From Nannocystis sp. (GTDB lineage: Bacteria; Myxococcota_A; Polyangia; Nannocystales; Nannocystaceae), in contig JADJRG010000017.1 of assembly GCA_016712315.1 (NCBI GenBank), positions 186,001-250,000 of the forward strand: a stretch of 64,000 nucleotides of DNA. The letters are read 5' to 3'. The translations under genes were made by a program, and so were the position numbers. Under the pieces are notes generated by a model, which was not told the origin of the DNA, ran no database searches, and was given only the letters and a program-made list of their open reading frames with translations. Of this stretch, positions 19,492 through 29,650 are shown in pieces (position 1 is the stretch's first letter; each line of letters begins with the position of its first letter).

Positions 19492-22449
19492 CTACTCGAG
19501 CAGGGCGAGCAGGTCGGCGCGGGTGAGGGTGGCGGCGGCTTCGCCTTCGCCGAGGGCGGCGTCGGCGAGGGCTCGTTTGCGCTGCTGGAGCTCCAGGATC
19601 TTCTCCTCGACGGTGCCCTCGGCGACGAGGCGGTGGATGAAGACGGGGCGGTCTTGGCCGATCCGGTGGGCGCGGTCGGCGGCTTGATCTTCGACGGCGG
19701 GGTTCCACCAGGGATCGAGCAAGAAGACGTGATCGGCGGCGGTGAGGGTGAGGCCGGTGCCTCCTGCTTTGAGAGAGATCAGCATGACGGGCGGGCCGTC
19801 GGCGGCCTGGAAGGTGTGTACGACGGCGGCGCGGTCGCGGGTGGAGCCGTCGAGGCGGACGAAGGCGTGGCCGGCGGCGCGCAGGACGGGCTCGACACGA
19901 TCAAGCAGGCCGGTCCATTGAGAGAAGACGAGCGCTTTGTGGCCCTCGGCGATCACCTCAGAGAGGGTGTCGACGAGCAGCTCGACCTTGGAGGAGGTGG
20001 CGGCGTCTTGGCCGGGGATGAGGCCGCGGTGGGCGCTGGCTTGACGCAGGCGGAGCAGGGCTTCGAGCGCTTGTAAGACGCCTCCGCCGGCGTCGAGCTC
20101 GGCGAGGACCTCGCGGCGGGTGGCGAGGTGGAGGGCGTCGTAGAGCTCGCGCTCGGGGCGGTCGAGCTGGCAGCGCAGGACCAGCTCGGTGCGGGGCGGC
20201 AGCTCGCGGGCGACTTCGCTCTTGCGGCGGCGGAGCAGGAAGGGGCGAATACGCGCGCGTAGGCGGGCGGCGGCTCCGGGGGCGCCGTCGGCGATCGGGC
20301 GGGCGAAGCGCTCGTCGAAGTCCGAACGGCCGCCGAGCAGGCCGGGGTTGAGGAAGTAAAAAAGGCTCCAGAGCTCGCTGAGGCGGTTCTCGACGGGGGT
20401 GCCGGTGAGGGCGAGGCGGGCCTCGGCGCGGAGCTGGAAGGCGGCTTGGGCGGTCTGGCTGTCGGGGTTTTTTATGGCGTGGGCTTCGTCGAGCACGACG
20501 AGATCCCAGGGCTGCCCGCGTGTGGGGTTGGTTTGTAGAAGCTCGGCGTCGAGGCGGAGCAGCGCGTAGGTGGTGACGGTGACGTCAGCGTCGGCATCGA
20601 GGGCGCGTTTGGGGCCGTAGTAGGCGTGTACGCGGAGCGTCGGGCGGAAGCGGCGCAGCTCCTCGAGCCAGCCGTGGAGCACGCTGGTGGGGGCGACGAC
20701 GAGGGCGCGCTCGCCAGGGCGGAAGGTGGCGAGGGTCTGGAGGGTCTTTCCCAGGCCCATGTCGTCGGCGAGCAGGGCGCCGAGGCCGGCGCTGCGGCAA
20801 AATTGCAGCCAGGCGACGCCGATCCGCTGGTAGTCGCGGAGGCTGGCCTGAAGGTCAGGTGGGAGCTGGGCGGCGGGTAGGCCCGAAAAATCGCCGATGA
20901 GGGCGCGGAGGCGGCTCAGCTCGGGGGTGAGGGGTTGATCGAGATCGGCGCTGAGCTGGGCGAGGGCGGGTAAGGCCCAGGCTTGGGTGCGGCCTTGAGG
21001 ATCGCGGGCGGCCAGCAGGAAGCGGAGGTGGTCGCCGTAGCGGCTGAGCCAGTCGACGGGCAAAGGGGCGAAGCCGCCGTCCATGAGCGGGACGAGGCTG
21101 TCGCCGCTGTGCCAGGCGTTGAGCACGCGCTGGGCGTCGATAGTCACGGGACCGCCGTCTGCGCCTTGGGTGGTGAAGGTGGCGGCGGCGAGGCCGGCGC
21201 GCAGCTCGATGGAGGGTGTGAGCGGTGCGGCGCGGACGAAGCCGCGGTGGCCTTCGCCGCGCAGGGGGCCGAGGGCGGCGATCTTGGGGAGGAGATCGAT
21301 GGCCTGTCCCGGGGGATAGGTGCGGGTCTCGCCAGGGTTGAGGTCGAGGGCGCGGCGGAGCTGCTGGCGGAGGCGCTGCTCGGCTTCGGGATCGCGGGTG
21401 GGGATCGCGCGGCCTTGGAGGGTGAGGCGATCGCCGTCGAGGCGGGCGATCGGAGGGTCTCCGTAGACGATGAGGGGGCGGAGCTGGAGGAGATCGCCGC
21501 GGCGCTCGGTGTCGAAGAGCAGGCGCGGCGCGACGCCGGTGACTTGTTTGGGCAGGCGCTCGCTCTGGCGGTGGACGATGAGGCGTTTCTCGAGCTCGGG
21601 GAGGATCTCTTGGACGAGGCGGGCGAATTCGCTCGGCGTGTAGATCACGCCTTGGCGGAGGCGAGCGAGCTGGTCCTTTTCGAGGCCAGAGGCGCCGATC
21701 GGTCTGAGGCGATCTCCGCAGCGGGCGAGGCCGCTCTGCGAAAAGGTTTCGTCGACCTCGGGGGCGCGGACCAAGACGAGGCGGAGATCGTCGCCTACAT
21801 CGCTGAGCTTGAGGTGCGGTTTGACAGGCTCTAGCTCGACGCGGATGGGGGCGCCGTCGAGCTGGACCTCGCGGCTGACAGCGAGGTGAGGGAGCAGGGC
21901 GCGGACGGTTTTTAAGGGGAGGACGCCGCGCGAGAGCGCGCCGAGCGTGACCTCGATGGTCATGTCGGCGGCGGTGACGAAGAGGGCGGGGCCGCCCTCG
22001 ACGCGGCCGGCGATGTGCTGGGTGAGGGGGGCGTCGAGGGGGAGCTCGCGGCCGTCGCCGTGGAGGAGCGCTCGATCGAAGTGGAGGGCGTCGGCGGCGC
22101 GGGTGAGGCGGTAGCCGACGGCGGCCGCGCGCGGGCCAGGGAGCGGGGCGGCGAGGCCGGCCTCGTGGGCGCGGCGCAGGGCGATGACGGCGGCGGCGAC
22201 GTGGAAGCAGGCGTCGTCGGCGCTGTCGCACTCGCACTCCCACTCCTGGTCTTTGGGCCAGAGAGTGACGCGCGGGCTACGAGCGGCGCCCTTGACGGCG
22301 ATCCGGAGGGTGACGGAGTCGTCGTTGTTGTTGTCGTCGGTCGGCTCGCCCCGGATCGCCTCGGCGCGGGCGAGCTCGACCCCACGAGACCACGCCCGGG
22401 GCGGGGTGGCGCGCTGGACGGCGGCGAAGAGGCGCTGGTGGTCGCTCAT
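19492..22449 (-). CDS. SNF2-family DNA-dependent ATPase with SWIM zinc finger
   Basis: A 985-residue SWI2/SNF2 helicase-like protein. The N-terminus carries a SWIM zinc motif CxCx6CxH (C72, C74, C81, H83). After a long bacterial SNF2 middle region the ATPase begins at about 545: LRDYQRIGVAWLQF, Walker A ADDMGLGKTLQT, Walker B VVLDEAHAIKN, LTGTPVENRLSELWSL. The second RecA lobe has KALVFSQWTGLLDRV, LISLKAGGTGLTLT and DRAHRIGQDRPV. The SWIM-SNF2 layout matches the HepA/Snf2-related enzymes of many bacteria. Chromatin-like remodelling of protein-DNA complexes or repair is a family-level guess. The gene is monocistronic, ending at 19492 opposite the lipoprotein terminators. Confidence 0.92.
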   Translation of the reverse strand: MSDHQRLFAAVQRATPPRAWSRGVELARAEAIRGEPTDDNNNDDSVTLRIAVKGAARSPRVTLWPKDQEWECECDSADDACFHVAAAVIALRRAHEAGLAAPLPGPRAAAVGYRLTRAADALHFDRALLHGDGRELPLDAPLTQHIAGRVEGGPALFVTAADMTIEVTLGALSRGVLPLKTVRALLPHLAVSREVQLDGAPIRVELEPVKPHLKLSDVGDDLRLVLVRAPEVDETFSQSGLARCGDRLRPIGASGLEKDQLARLRQGVIYTPSEFARLVQEILPELEKRLIVHRQSERLPKQVTGVAPRLLFDTERRGDLLQLRPLIVYGDPPIARLDGDRLTLQGRAIPTRDPEAEQRLRQQLRRALDLNPGETRTYPPGQAIDLLPKIAALGPLRGEGHRGFVRAAPLTPSIELRAGLAAATFTTQGADGGPVTIDAQRVLNAWHSGDSLVPLMDGGFAPLPVDWLSRYGDHLRFLLAARDPQGRTQAWALPALAQLSADLDQPLTPELSRLRALIGDFSGLPAAQLPPDLQASLRDYQRIGVAWLQFCRSAGLGALLADDMGLGKTLQTLATFRPGERALVVAPTSVLHGWLEELRRFRPTLRVHAYYGPKRALDADADVTVTTYALLRLDAELLQTNPTRGQPWDLVVLDEAHAIKNPDSQTAQAAFQLRAEARLALTGTPVENRLSELWSLFYFLNPGLLGGRSDFDERFARPIADGAPGAAARLRARIRPFLLRRRKSEVARELPPRTELVLRCQLDRPERELYDALHLATRREVLAELDAGGGVLQALEALLRLRQASAHRGLIPGQDAATSSKVELLVDTLSEVIAEGHKALVFSQWTGLLDRVEPVLRAAGHAFVRLDGSTRDRAAVVHTFQAADGPPVMLISLKAGGTGLTLTAADHVFLLDPWWNPAVEDQAADRAHRIGQDRPVFIHRLVAEGTVEEKILELQQRKRALADAALGEGEAAATLTRADLLALLE

Positions 22450-22614
22450 CGGCGCTGTGGGTAGCAGACGAGGGGGGGCGCGTCTATGCGAGCTGGGGCG
22501 GGCGCGGGAGCGGTGTGGTGCGCTTCGGCGGGGCGGGAGAGGTCGGGGCGGCGGCGGCTCGACCTCCGTGTGTGAGCCGTGGGGAGCGTTGTGGTGCGCC
22601 GGTGAGGTGGTGGG

Positions 22615-23349
22615 TCAATCGGTCGGTTCGGCGGTGGGGCGGCGCAGCTTCCACTCGCCGCTGTGGTGACGGTAGGTGCGCGGGGCGGTGCGCTCGAGCA
22701 GGACGGGGCGGGCGTAGTGCATGGAGAGGCGGGGGAGGTCGGTGCGCCCCAGCACGCCGAAGCGGAGGGCGGCGTGGCGCAGGGCGGCGCCGTGGCCGAT
22801 GAAGAGCTGGACGAGGGGAGGATCGGGGGGGAGCGCGGCGGCGGCGGCTTCGAGGGCGGTGAGGGCGGCTTCGATGTGGGCGGCTACGCGTTGGCCGGCT
22901 TCGTCGAGGGTCTCGGCGCCGATCGCGGGGACGCGGACGTAGGAGTCGGCCTTCCAGCCAGGCGGTAAGGGGGAGTAGCGCGGGTCGCTGGCGACGAGGG
23001 CTTCGATGGCGCTGACGCTGAGGTTGGCGAAGGCGCCGAGGCCCCGCTCGGCGAGGGCGTCGTGCTGATCGACCTCGAAGGCGACGCCGAGGCGGCGGTG
23101 GAGGGCCTCGGCGAGGAGGGTGGCGGTCTGCCAGGCGCGGCGGAGGGAGGAGCTGTGGATGGTCGGCGCGAGGCGGAGCTCGCCCGCGAGGACGCGCTCG
23201 GCGAGGGTGTCGCCGAGGAGGCTGGCCTGAAGGACACCTTGGGCGGTGAGCGGGTAGGGGAGGTGCGCGCTGGGCACGCCCTCGGGCTGCTCGTAGGCGG
23301 CGTGGCGGATGAGGGCGGCGATGAGGCGAGGCATGCGGGGCGAGGTCAT
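22615..23349 (-). CDS. Histidine phosphatase family protein paired with HprK-like kinase
   Basis: A 244-residue branch-1 histidine phosphatase. The nucleophile is in ALIRHAAYEQ (RHA instead of the usual RHG) and the second His in LFIGHGAALRHA. SSSLRRAWQTATLLAEAL is the standard region, and ALAERGLGAFANLS carries the acid. ATG 23349 overlaps the kinase stop (ATGA), so the phosphatase and kinase are made together. This suggests opposite activities on the same protein or metabolite. The 165 nt upstream of the SNF2 gene and downstream of this one hold nothing recognisable. Confidence 0.82.
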   Translation of the reverse strand: MTSPRMPRLIAALIRHAAYEQPEGVPSAHLPYPLTAQGVLQASLLGDTLAERVLAGELRLAPTIHSSSLRRAWQTATLLAEALHRRLGVAFEVDQHDALAERGLGAFANLSVSAIEALVASDPRYSPLPPGWKADSYVRVPAIGAETLDEAGQRVAAHIEAALTALEAAAAALPPDPPLVQLFIGHGAALRHAALRFGVLGRTDLPRLSMHYARPVLLERTAPRTYRHHSGEWKLRRPTAEPTD

Positions 23350-24425
23350 TCGCGGAGGAGGTCGCGACAGAAGGCGACGGCGGCGGGGAAGTCGACGCCT
23401 CCTTCGGCGAGGTAGACGGGGGCGCCGCGGAGGGCGGCGAGCAGGGCGGCGTCGGCGGCTTCAGAGCTGGGAGAGGTGAGGGGCCAGAAGAAGAGGCCGA
23501 GCTCTTTGCGGAGCAGCGGGAGCAGCTCAGGGTGGCCGGGCAGATCGATGGCTCGGATCCGGGCTGGGCCGGCGCCGCGGCGCCAGTTGAGGAGGAGGAG
23601 GGCGGCGGTGTGGGCGGCGAGCACGAAGCGGCCTGGGCCGAAGAGGCGATCGATGACGGCGTCGCGCTTCTCTTCAAGGGCCCAGAGCTGGTCGATGGGC
23701 ATGGCGTGATAACGCGCTCGCTCTTGATCGTCCAAGAGCGGCGCTAAGGCGGGGTTGTGGAGGACGGTGCCGGGGTTGACGCGGGGGTGCTTGGGGATCC
23801 CGCGGAGCTCGGGGCCGTGGGGGCCTTGGCGGAGGAGGAGGCGATCGTTGCTGACGAAGGCGAGCTGCGGATCAGCGGCGAGCAGGTGGAGGGCGAGGGT
23901 GGATTTTCCCGCGCCAGAGCGGCCTGCGAGGGCGAGGCCGCGGGCGCCGCGGGCGACGGCGGCGGCGTGGGCGAGGCAGGCGCCGCGCTGGGCCCAGCGC
24001 TGCATGACGCGGTGGTTGATGAAGTTGATGACCTGATCGATGTTGGCGGCGAGCGGACCGGCGATGATCTCGTGCGCTTCGCCCATCAAGAGGGCGACGC
24101 CGGTGCGCTGCTTGCCGACGAGGCGGCCGTCCTGGAGGTCAATAAAGGCCTCTTTGAGGGGTTTTCCGGGGTCGGGGGGCTTGGGGATGAGATCCAGGGT
24201 GTGCTCGGGCAGGACCTCGGCGAGGGCGAGGATCTCGAGGCGGTCGTGCGGCGGCGGCGCGGGGGCTACGCGCAGGAACTCGCGGTAGTAGGCGGCGAGG
24301 GCGTCGAGCACGGCGCGGTCGTTGCTGCGGACGTCGACGTGGGTGTCGGGGAAGGCGAGGGCGAGGTGGTGGACCGGCGGGGCGGCGGCGATGAGATCCG
24401 CGGCGAGGTCGCTGAGCTCCGTCAT
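23346..24425 (-). CDS. HprK-related kinase (kinase B type)
   Basis: A 359-residue P-loop protein resembling the C-terminal kinase of HPr kinase/phosphorylase. Walker A is LALAGRSGAGKSTLALHLL (168-176), followed by FVSNDRLLL and IPKHPRVNPGTV. I recall the overall pattern from the 'HprK-related kinase B' family of the GAK (Grasp, Amphi-Trp, Kinase) gene systems, but none of the other GAK genes is next to it here. There is no PTS HPr in the window. ATG 24425 is chosen: a TACTCT box lies exactly seven bases upstream, and a further in-frame ATG at 24458 lacks this. It is coupled to the histidine phosphatase by a four-base overlap. Confidence 0.75.
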   Translation of the reverse strand: MTELSDLAADLIAAAPPVHHLALAFPDTHVDVRSNDRAVLDALAAYYREFLRVAPAPPPHDRLEILALAEVLPEHTLDLIPKPPDPGKPLKEAFIDLQDGRLVGKQRTGVALLMGEAHEIIAGPLAANIDQVINFINHRVMQRWAQRGACLAHAAAVARGARGLALAGRSGAGKSTLALHLLAADPQLAFVSNDRLLLRQGPHGPELRGIPKHPRVNPGTVLHNPALAPLLDDQERARYHAMPIDQLWALEEKRDAVIDRLFGPGRFVLAAHTAALLLLNWRRGAGPARIRAIDLPGHPELLPLLRKELGLFFWPLTSPSSEAADAALLAALRGAPVYLAEGGVDFPAAVAFCRDLLRE

Positions 24426-24521
24426 CGCGCGAGAGTAACCGATGGGGCGCGCGCTCACAGCGTCGCTGACGCGCGCGCGGCGTGGAGGAGCACGGGCCGC
24501 GATCGATCGGCGCAGCGCTGC

Positions 24522-25532
<1,011 letters not shown>

Positions 25533-26037
25533 CCTCGGTGAAGGGTAGCTGGGATCACGAGCGCGCGGGCGAGCGCGACCCTCAGCGCGAGCGAGGCGGA
25601 GGACGCGGCGAACAAAAAGGTGAGAGCGGCGCCCCTGGGGAGGAGGCCGCTCTCTGTCAGCGTGTTGGAGGTCCGTCTACTACTCGACCTGGGACATGGA
25701 AGGCTCACTGAGCTCGCCGCCGGGGGACCCTATCGGCGGGGCACGGAACCGCGATTCTCGAGGTTGTTCCAGCCCGTCCCCGCCGATAGGGTCCCCCGGC
25801 GATAGCGAAGCTCTGGAACAGCCTTCCTTGTGAATGATGAGAGACGAAACGCTCAGGCGGCGCAGCGCCGCCCCGGTGCAGAGCACCAAGCTAGACCTGT
25901 GGACCTCCGTGACGCATGACTTCCTAGAGGTAACATGCTCCTCGATCAGGCCGCAAGCGGCGGTTTGACGGGCGCTGCGAGCAGATCCGCGCGGGGGCCG
26001 ATGACGGGCGCTGAGGGCTTTTTGTTACCCTGAGAGG
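25533..26037. other. 505-nt hairpin-rich intergenic region
   Basis: No gene that I can support. It contains three clear inverted repeats: AGAGCGGC / GCCGCTCT (25623-25653), a perfect 24-bp repeat (25718-25741 and 25778-25801), and GGCGGCGC-A-GCGCCGCC (around 25857-25873). Two short overlapping ORFs exist only because of the repeats. It may be a structured RNA or a short mobile element. Confidence 0.5.
25718..25801. repeat. Perfect 24-bp inverted repeat with 36-bp spacer
   Basis: The left arm 25718-25741 begins CGCCGGGGGACCCTAT and the right arm 25778-25801 is its exact reverse complement. Outside the arms GGAAGGCT and AGCT recur in mirrored order (near 25698 and 25820), so the symmetry continues imperfectly to about 25695-25828. 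Confidence 0.9.
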
Positions 26038-28824
26038 GTGACCAGGCGGACTCAGGCCGAGGATGTGCTCGGGGCGACCGTGCTGGCTGAGGAGACGCTG
26101 GTCCAGAGCACCGGCGGGTCGAGCTCCGAGATGCGCGGCGGCGTGGACGTCGAGCGCGGCGGGGTGATCGGCCGTTATACGGTCCTCGATCGGATCGGCG
26201 CGGGGGCGATGGGGGTGGTCTATACGGCCTACGACCCGAAGCTGGACCGGCGGATCGCGCTCAAGCTGATGAAGGTGCCGGCGGACGACGGATCGCTGGT
26301 GAGCGCGCGCTTGCTGCGTGAGGCGCAGGCGCTGGCGAAGCTCTCGCACCCGAACGTGGTGGCGGTCCACGACGCCGACTCGATCGGCGGCGAGATCGTG
26401 TATTTGGCGATGGAGCTGGTCGAAGGGGTGAGCCTGACGAAGTGGCTCAAACGCCAGCCGCGCGGGCGTGAGGAGGTGCTGGGGGTGTTCGTGCAGGCGG
26501 GGCGCGGGCTGGCGGCGGCGCACGCGGCGGGGCTGGTGCACCGGGACTTTAAGCCGGATAACGTGCTCGTCGGCGATGACGGGCGGGTGCGCGTGGTGGA
26601 CTTCGGGATCGCTCGAAACGCCGATGAAGATCCGCTGGCGGGGCCGTCGACGGTGGGGCGGCTGGTCGAGCGTAGCCAGCTCGAGTCGGGGATCGAGCTG
26701 AGCGGCGCCCGCTTGACCCAGACCGGGGCGGTGGTCGGTACGCCCGCGTATATGTCACCAGAGCAGCACTTGGGGACGCGGGTGGATGGGCGCTGCGACA
26801 TGTTCGCCTTCTGCGTGGCCCTGTATGAGGCGCTGTACGGCTGCCACCCGTTCCCGGCGCGCTCGTATGTGGAGCTGCGGGCGGCGGTGCTGAGCGGCAA
26901 GGTGCGGCCGCCGAGCGGGGCGGACGTGCCGCCTCACCTGCGGGCGGCGCTGCTGCGTGGCCTGGCGGTGCTGCCCGATCGCCGCTTCGCGACGATGGAC
27001 GCGCTGCTGGCGGTGCTGGAGGACGATCCAGTGCGGCGGCGGCGGTGGGTCGCGGGCAGCGTGGGCCTGGGGGTGGTGTTCGCGGCGATCGTGGGGCTGG
27101 CGGTGCACAAGATCTCCGCGGCGCCGCCGCCTTGTGAGGGGGCCGCGCGCCACTTAGTCGGGGTCTGGGACCCCCAGGTGAAGGAGGCGGTCGCGCAGGC
27201 GTTCTTGGCGACCGACCAGCCCTACGCGGCGAAGGCGTGGGAGAGCTCGGCGGCGGCGATGGACGCGTACGCGGGGGCGTGGGTGGCGATGCGCACGGCG
27301 GCGTGCGTGGCGACCGAGGTGCACCACGAGCAGTCGCCCGAGGCGATGGACCTGCGGATGGCGTGCCTGGACCGCAAGCTGCGGCGGCTGAGCGCGACGG
27401 CGCAGATCTTCAAGGAGGCGGACGCGGAGATCGTGCTGCGAGCGGTGGAGGCGGCGAGCGGGCTGCCCGAGCTGGAAGAGTGCGCGAACCTCGAGGCGCT
27501 GGGGCGCGGCGAGCCGGTGGCGCGTGGCGCGGCGCGGGTGGCCTTGGATCGGCTCGAGGACGCGCTTGCGCGGGCGACCGCGCTGCAGACGACGGGGCGC
27601 TACCGTGAGGGCTTGGCGGCGGCCGAGGAGGCGGTGGCGCAGGCGCGAGCGCTGGCGTCGCGGCGGGGGGAGGCGCGGGCGCTGCTGGCCGCGGCGAACG
27701 CGATCGATGAGCTCGGCGGCAGCGGTGAGGCGGTGGCGCGCTTGGATGAGGCGGCGAGGATCGCCGAGGCGATCGGCGATGACGGTCTACGCGCGGAGAT
27801 CTGGAGCTATGAGGGGTTTATCGTGGGGATCGGGCTCAGCCGGGCGAGCGAGGGCGAGCGGCTGCTTCGCCACACGACGGCGGTGCTCGGCCGCAGCCAG
27901 GCGAGCCCGGTCGATCAGGCGCGCAACGAGAGCCGCTTGGCCGCGTTGGTGGCGGCGCAGGCCCGCTACGACGAGGCGCTGACGCTGCTGCGCAGCGCGA
28001 CGGCGACGCTGCGGCGCGCTCAGGGCGACACGAGCACGGTGCTGATGTCGACGCTGAACATCCTCGGGAGCGTCTACGACAGCGCGGGCGACCTCGAGGC
28101 GGCGCGGCGCCACTACATCGAGGCGCTCGCGATCGCCGAGCTACAGCTCGGGGGTGAGCACCCAGAGACCGCGAAGATCATCAACAACATCGCGATCATC
28201 GACAAGAGCGCGGGGGACTTCGAGTCGGCGCGGCGCGGCTACCAGCGCGCGCTCGCGATCCGCTCGCGGGTGCATGGTCGGTCGCACCGCGACGTCGCCC
28301 AGAGCTTGTTCAACCTCGGCAACCTGCTGGCGGCCAACGGCCACTATGAGCAGGCGCTCCGGCATCAAGAGGAGGCGCTGGCGATCATCCGCGAGGTCGC
28401 GCCCGATGACGTCAAGGAGATCGGCCGCCTCTTGTACAACATCGGCGTCACGTATCACGTGCAGGGCCGCTTCGCCGCGGCGGTCGAGCGCTACGCCGAG
28501 GCGTTGCCGCTCACGGAGTCGGTGTTCGGCGGCGATCACCCGGAGACGGCGTTCCCGCTGACGGGCCTGGGCACGGGGTTGGTGGAGCTCGGGCGGGCGG
28601 AGGAGGCGCGCGCGCTGCTCGAGCGGGCGCTGGCGATCCGCACGCGCCGCGACGTGACGCCGATCGACCTCGGCGAGATCCGCTTCGCGCTGGCGCGGGC
28701 GCTGCCGATCGCCGAGCGCGCGCGGGCGCGCGAGCTCGCCCAGGCGGCGCGGGCGGACTACGAGGCGAACGCTGACCAGGCGATGGCCGGCGTGATCGCG
28801 GCGTGGCTGGCGAGCCGCGAATAA
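26038..28824 (+). CDS. Ser/Thr protein kinase with C-terminal TPR array
   Basis: A 928-residue eukaryotic-type kinase. The kinase domain (about 47-335) has IGAGAMGVVY for ATP, a Lys in IALKLMK, the HRD loop LVHRDFKPDNVL, VVDFGIAR and the activation segment TPAYMSPEQ. A membrane helix (about 342-362, WVAGSVGLGVVFAAIVGLA) separates it from a periplasmic part with many TPR repeats (LNILGSVYDSAGDLEAARRHY, YNIGVTYHVQGRFAAAVERY). This is the common myxobacterial kinase type. The start is GTG 26038, seven bases after a TACCCT box. Substrates are unknown. Confidence 0.93.
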   Translation: MTRRTQAEDVLGATVLAEETLVQSTGGSSSEMRGGVDVERGGVIGRYTVLDRIGAGAMGVVYTAYDPKLDRRIALKLMKVPADDGSLVSARLLREAQALAKLSHPNVVAVHDADSIGGEIVYLAMELVEGVSLTKWLKRQPRGREEVLGVFVQAGRGLAAAHAAGLVHRDFKPDNVLVGDDGRVRVVDFGIARNADEDPLAGPSTVGRLVERSQLESGIELSGARLTQTGAVVGTPAYMSPEQHLGTRVDGRCDMFAFCVALYEALYGCHPFPARSYVELRAAVLSGKVRPPSGADVPPHLRAALLRGLAVLPDRRFATMDALLAVLEDDPVRRRRWVAGSVGLGVVFAAIVGLAVHKISAAPPPCEGAARHLVGVWDPQVKEAVAQAFLATDQPYAAKAWESSAAAMDAYAGAWVAMRTAACVATEVHHEQSPEAMDLRMACLDRKLRRLSATAQIFKEADAEIVLRAVEAASGLPELEECANLEALGRGEPVARGAARVALDRLEDALARATALQTTGRYREGLAAAEEAVAQARALASRRGEARALLAAANAIDELGGSGEAVARLDEAARIAEAIGDDGLRAEIWSYEGFIVGIGLSRASEGERLLRHTTAVLGRSQASPVDQARNESRLAALVAAQARYDEALTLLRSATATLRRAQGDTSTVLMSTLNILGSVYDSAGDLEAARRHYIEALAIAELQLGGEHPETAKIINNIAIIDKSAGDFESARRGYQRALAIRSRVHGRSHRDVAQSLFNLGNLLAANGHYEQALRHQEEALAIIREVAPDDVKEIGRLLYNIGVTYHVQGRFAAAVERYAEALPLTESVFGGDHPETAFPLTGLGTGLVELGRAEEARALLERALAIRTRRDVTPIDLGEIRFALARALPIAERARARELAQAARADYEANADQAMAGVIAAWLASRE

Positions 28825-28972
28825 TGCCCGAAGAGACAGGTCCCTCGGCTCCTCGCGCGGGCTGGCGGCGTGATGGCGCGCGGCGGGCGTGATGGCGCGA
28901 CCTCGAGCGTCGATCGTGGCGGGCCAGCGGGGTTAGCATCCGCAGTCGTTACCGCGAAGAGAGAGGTCCACT

Positions 28973-29629
28973 GTGCCGACATCCAATGACTCACGTGCCA
29001 TCAAGATCGCCGCCAACAACCCCGCGAAGGTCGTCGACTTCGACGTCGCGTTCAGCGCCAACTTCGACTCCGACCTCGTCGCGGCCTATGAGTACAGCGA
29101 CAACTCGAGCGGCGGCCAAGACCTGACGATCCGCGAGTATGTCTTCTCGAGCCCGGCGACGGGCGCTGAGATCGGGCGGGTGTCGATCCGCGTCAGGGTG
29201 TTCGCGGAGCTCAGCGACCCCTCGATCAGCGTCGATCGCACGGGGCGCTCGACCTCCTCGACGCCGCCGAGCGGGCGCGGCAACCAGATCAGCGCTCCGC
29301 AGGCGCAGAACCTCCGGCGCTGGGCGCAGGACGTGAGCGGCGCGGCTGGGGCGGCGCTGAAGAACATCGCGGTGGTCGATGTGCGCTCGTCGATCCCCGG
29401 CGGGTCGGCGAGCCATGAGCTGCGCCAGAACGACGCGACGACGCTGGTGATCGGCGTCGAGCTCGCGGACGCGGCGGGGACCCAGGCGAGCGGCGCCGTG
29501 ACGCTCAGCACCGCGGCGAGCCCGGGGGACGGGTTCTCGCTGGGGCCGGTGCGGATCACGGACCGCGAGGACGGCGGCGACGCGGTGCGCACGACGATCG
29601 GCGGGCCGGCGGGGGCGCGCCGCGGCTGA
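28973..29629 (+). CDS. Uncharacterised protein between two Ser/Thr kinases
   Basis: A 218-residue protein that I cannot assign. There is no signal peptide. The N-terminal 90 residues look like a beta domain (IKIAANNPAKVVDFDVAFSA, LTIREYVFSSPATGAEIGRV); the middle is Ser/Pro/Arg-rich (TGRSTSSTPPSGRGNQ); the C-terminal part is again strand-like (TTLVIGVELADA, SLGPVRITDRED). GTG 28973 follows a good GAGAGAGG ribosome binding site and a TAGCAT box at 28934-28939. It is flanked by kinase genes on both sides, and the Ser/Thr-rich middle could be a phosphorylation target, which is speculative. Confidence 0.65.
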   Translation: MPTSNDSRAIKIAANNPAKVVDFDVAFSANFDSDLVAAYEYSDNSSGGQDLTIREYVFSSPATGAEIGRVSIRVRVFAELSDPSISVDRTGRSTSSTPPSGRGNQISAPQAQNLRRWAQDVSGAAGAALKNIAVVDVRSSIPGGSASHELRQNDATTLVIGVELADAAGTQASGAVTLSTAASPGDGFSLGPVRITDREDGGDAVRTTIGGPAGARRG

Positions 29630-29650
29630 GCGCCGCGAGCAGCCTGTCTG

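Noticed and set aside
25620..25889. Two short overlapping ORFs in the hairpin gap (both strands)
   Set aside because: Their repeated peptide pieces come from the inverted repeat itself.
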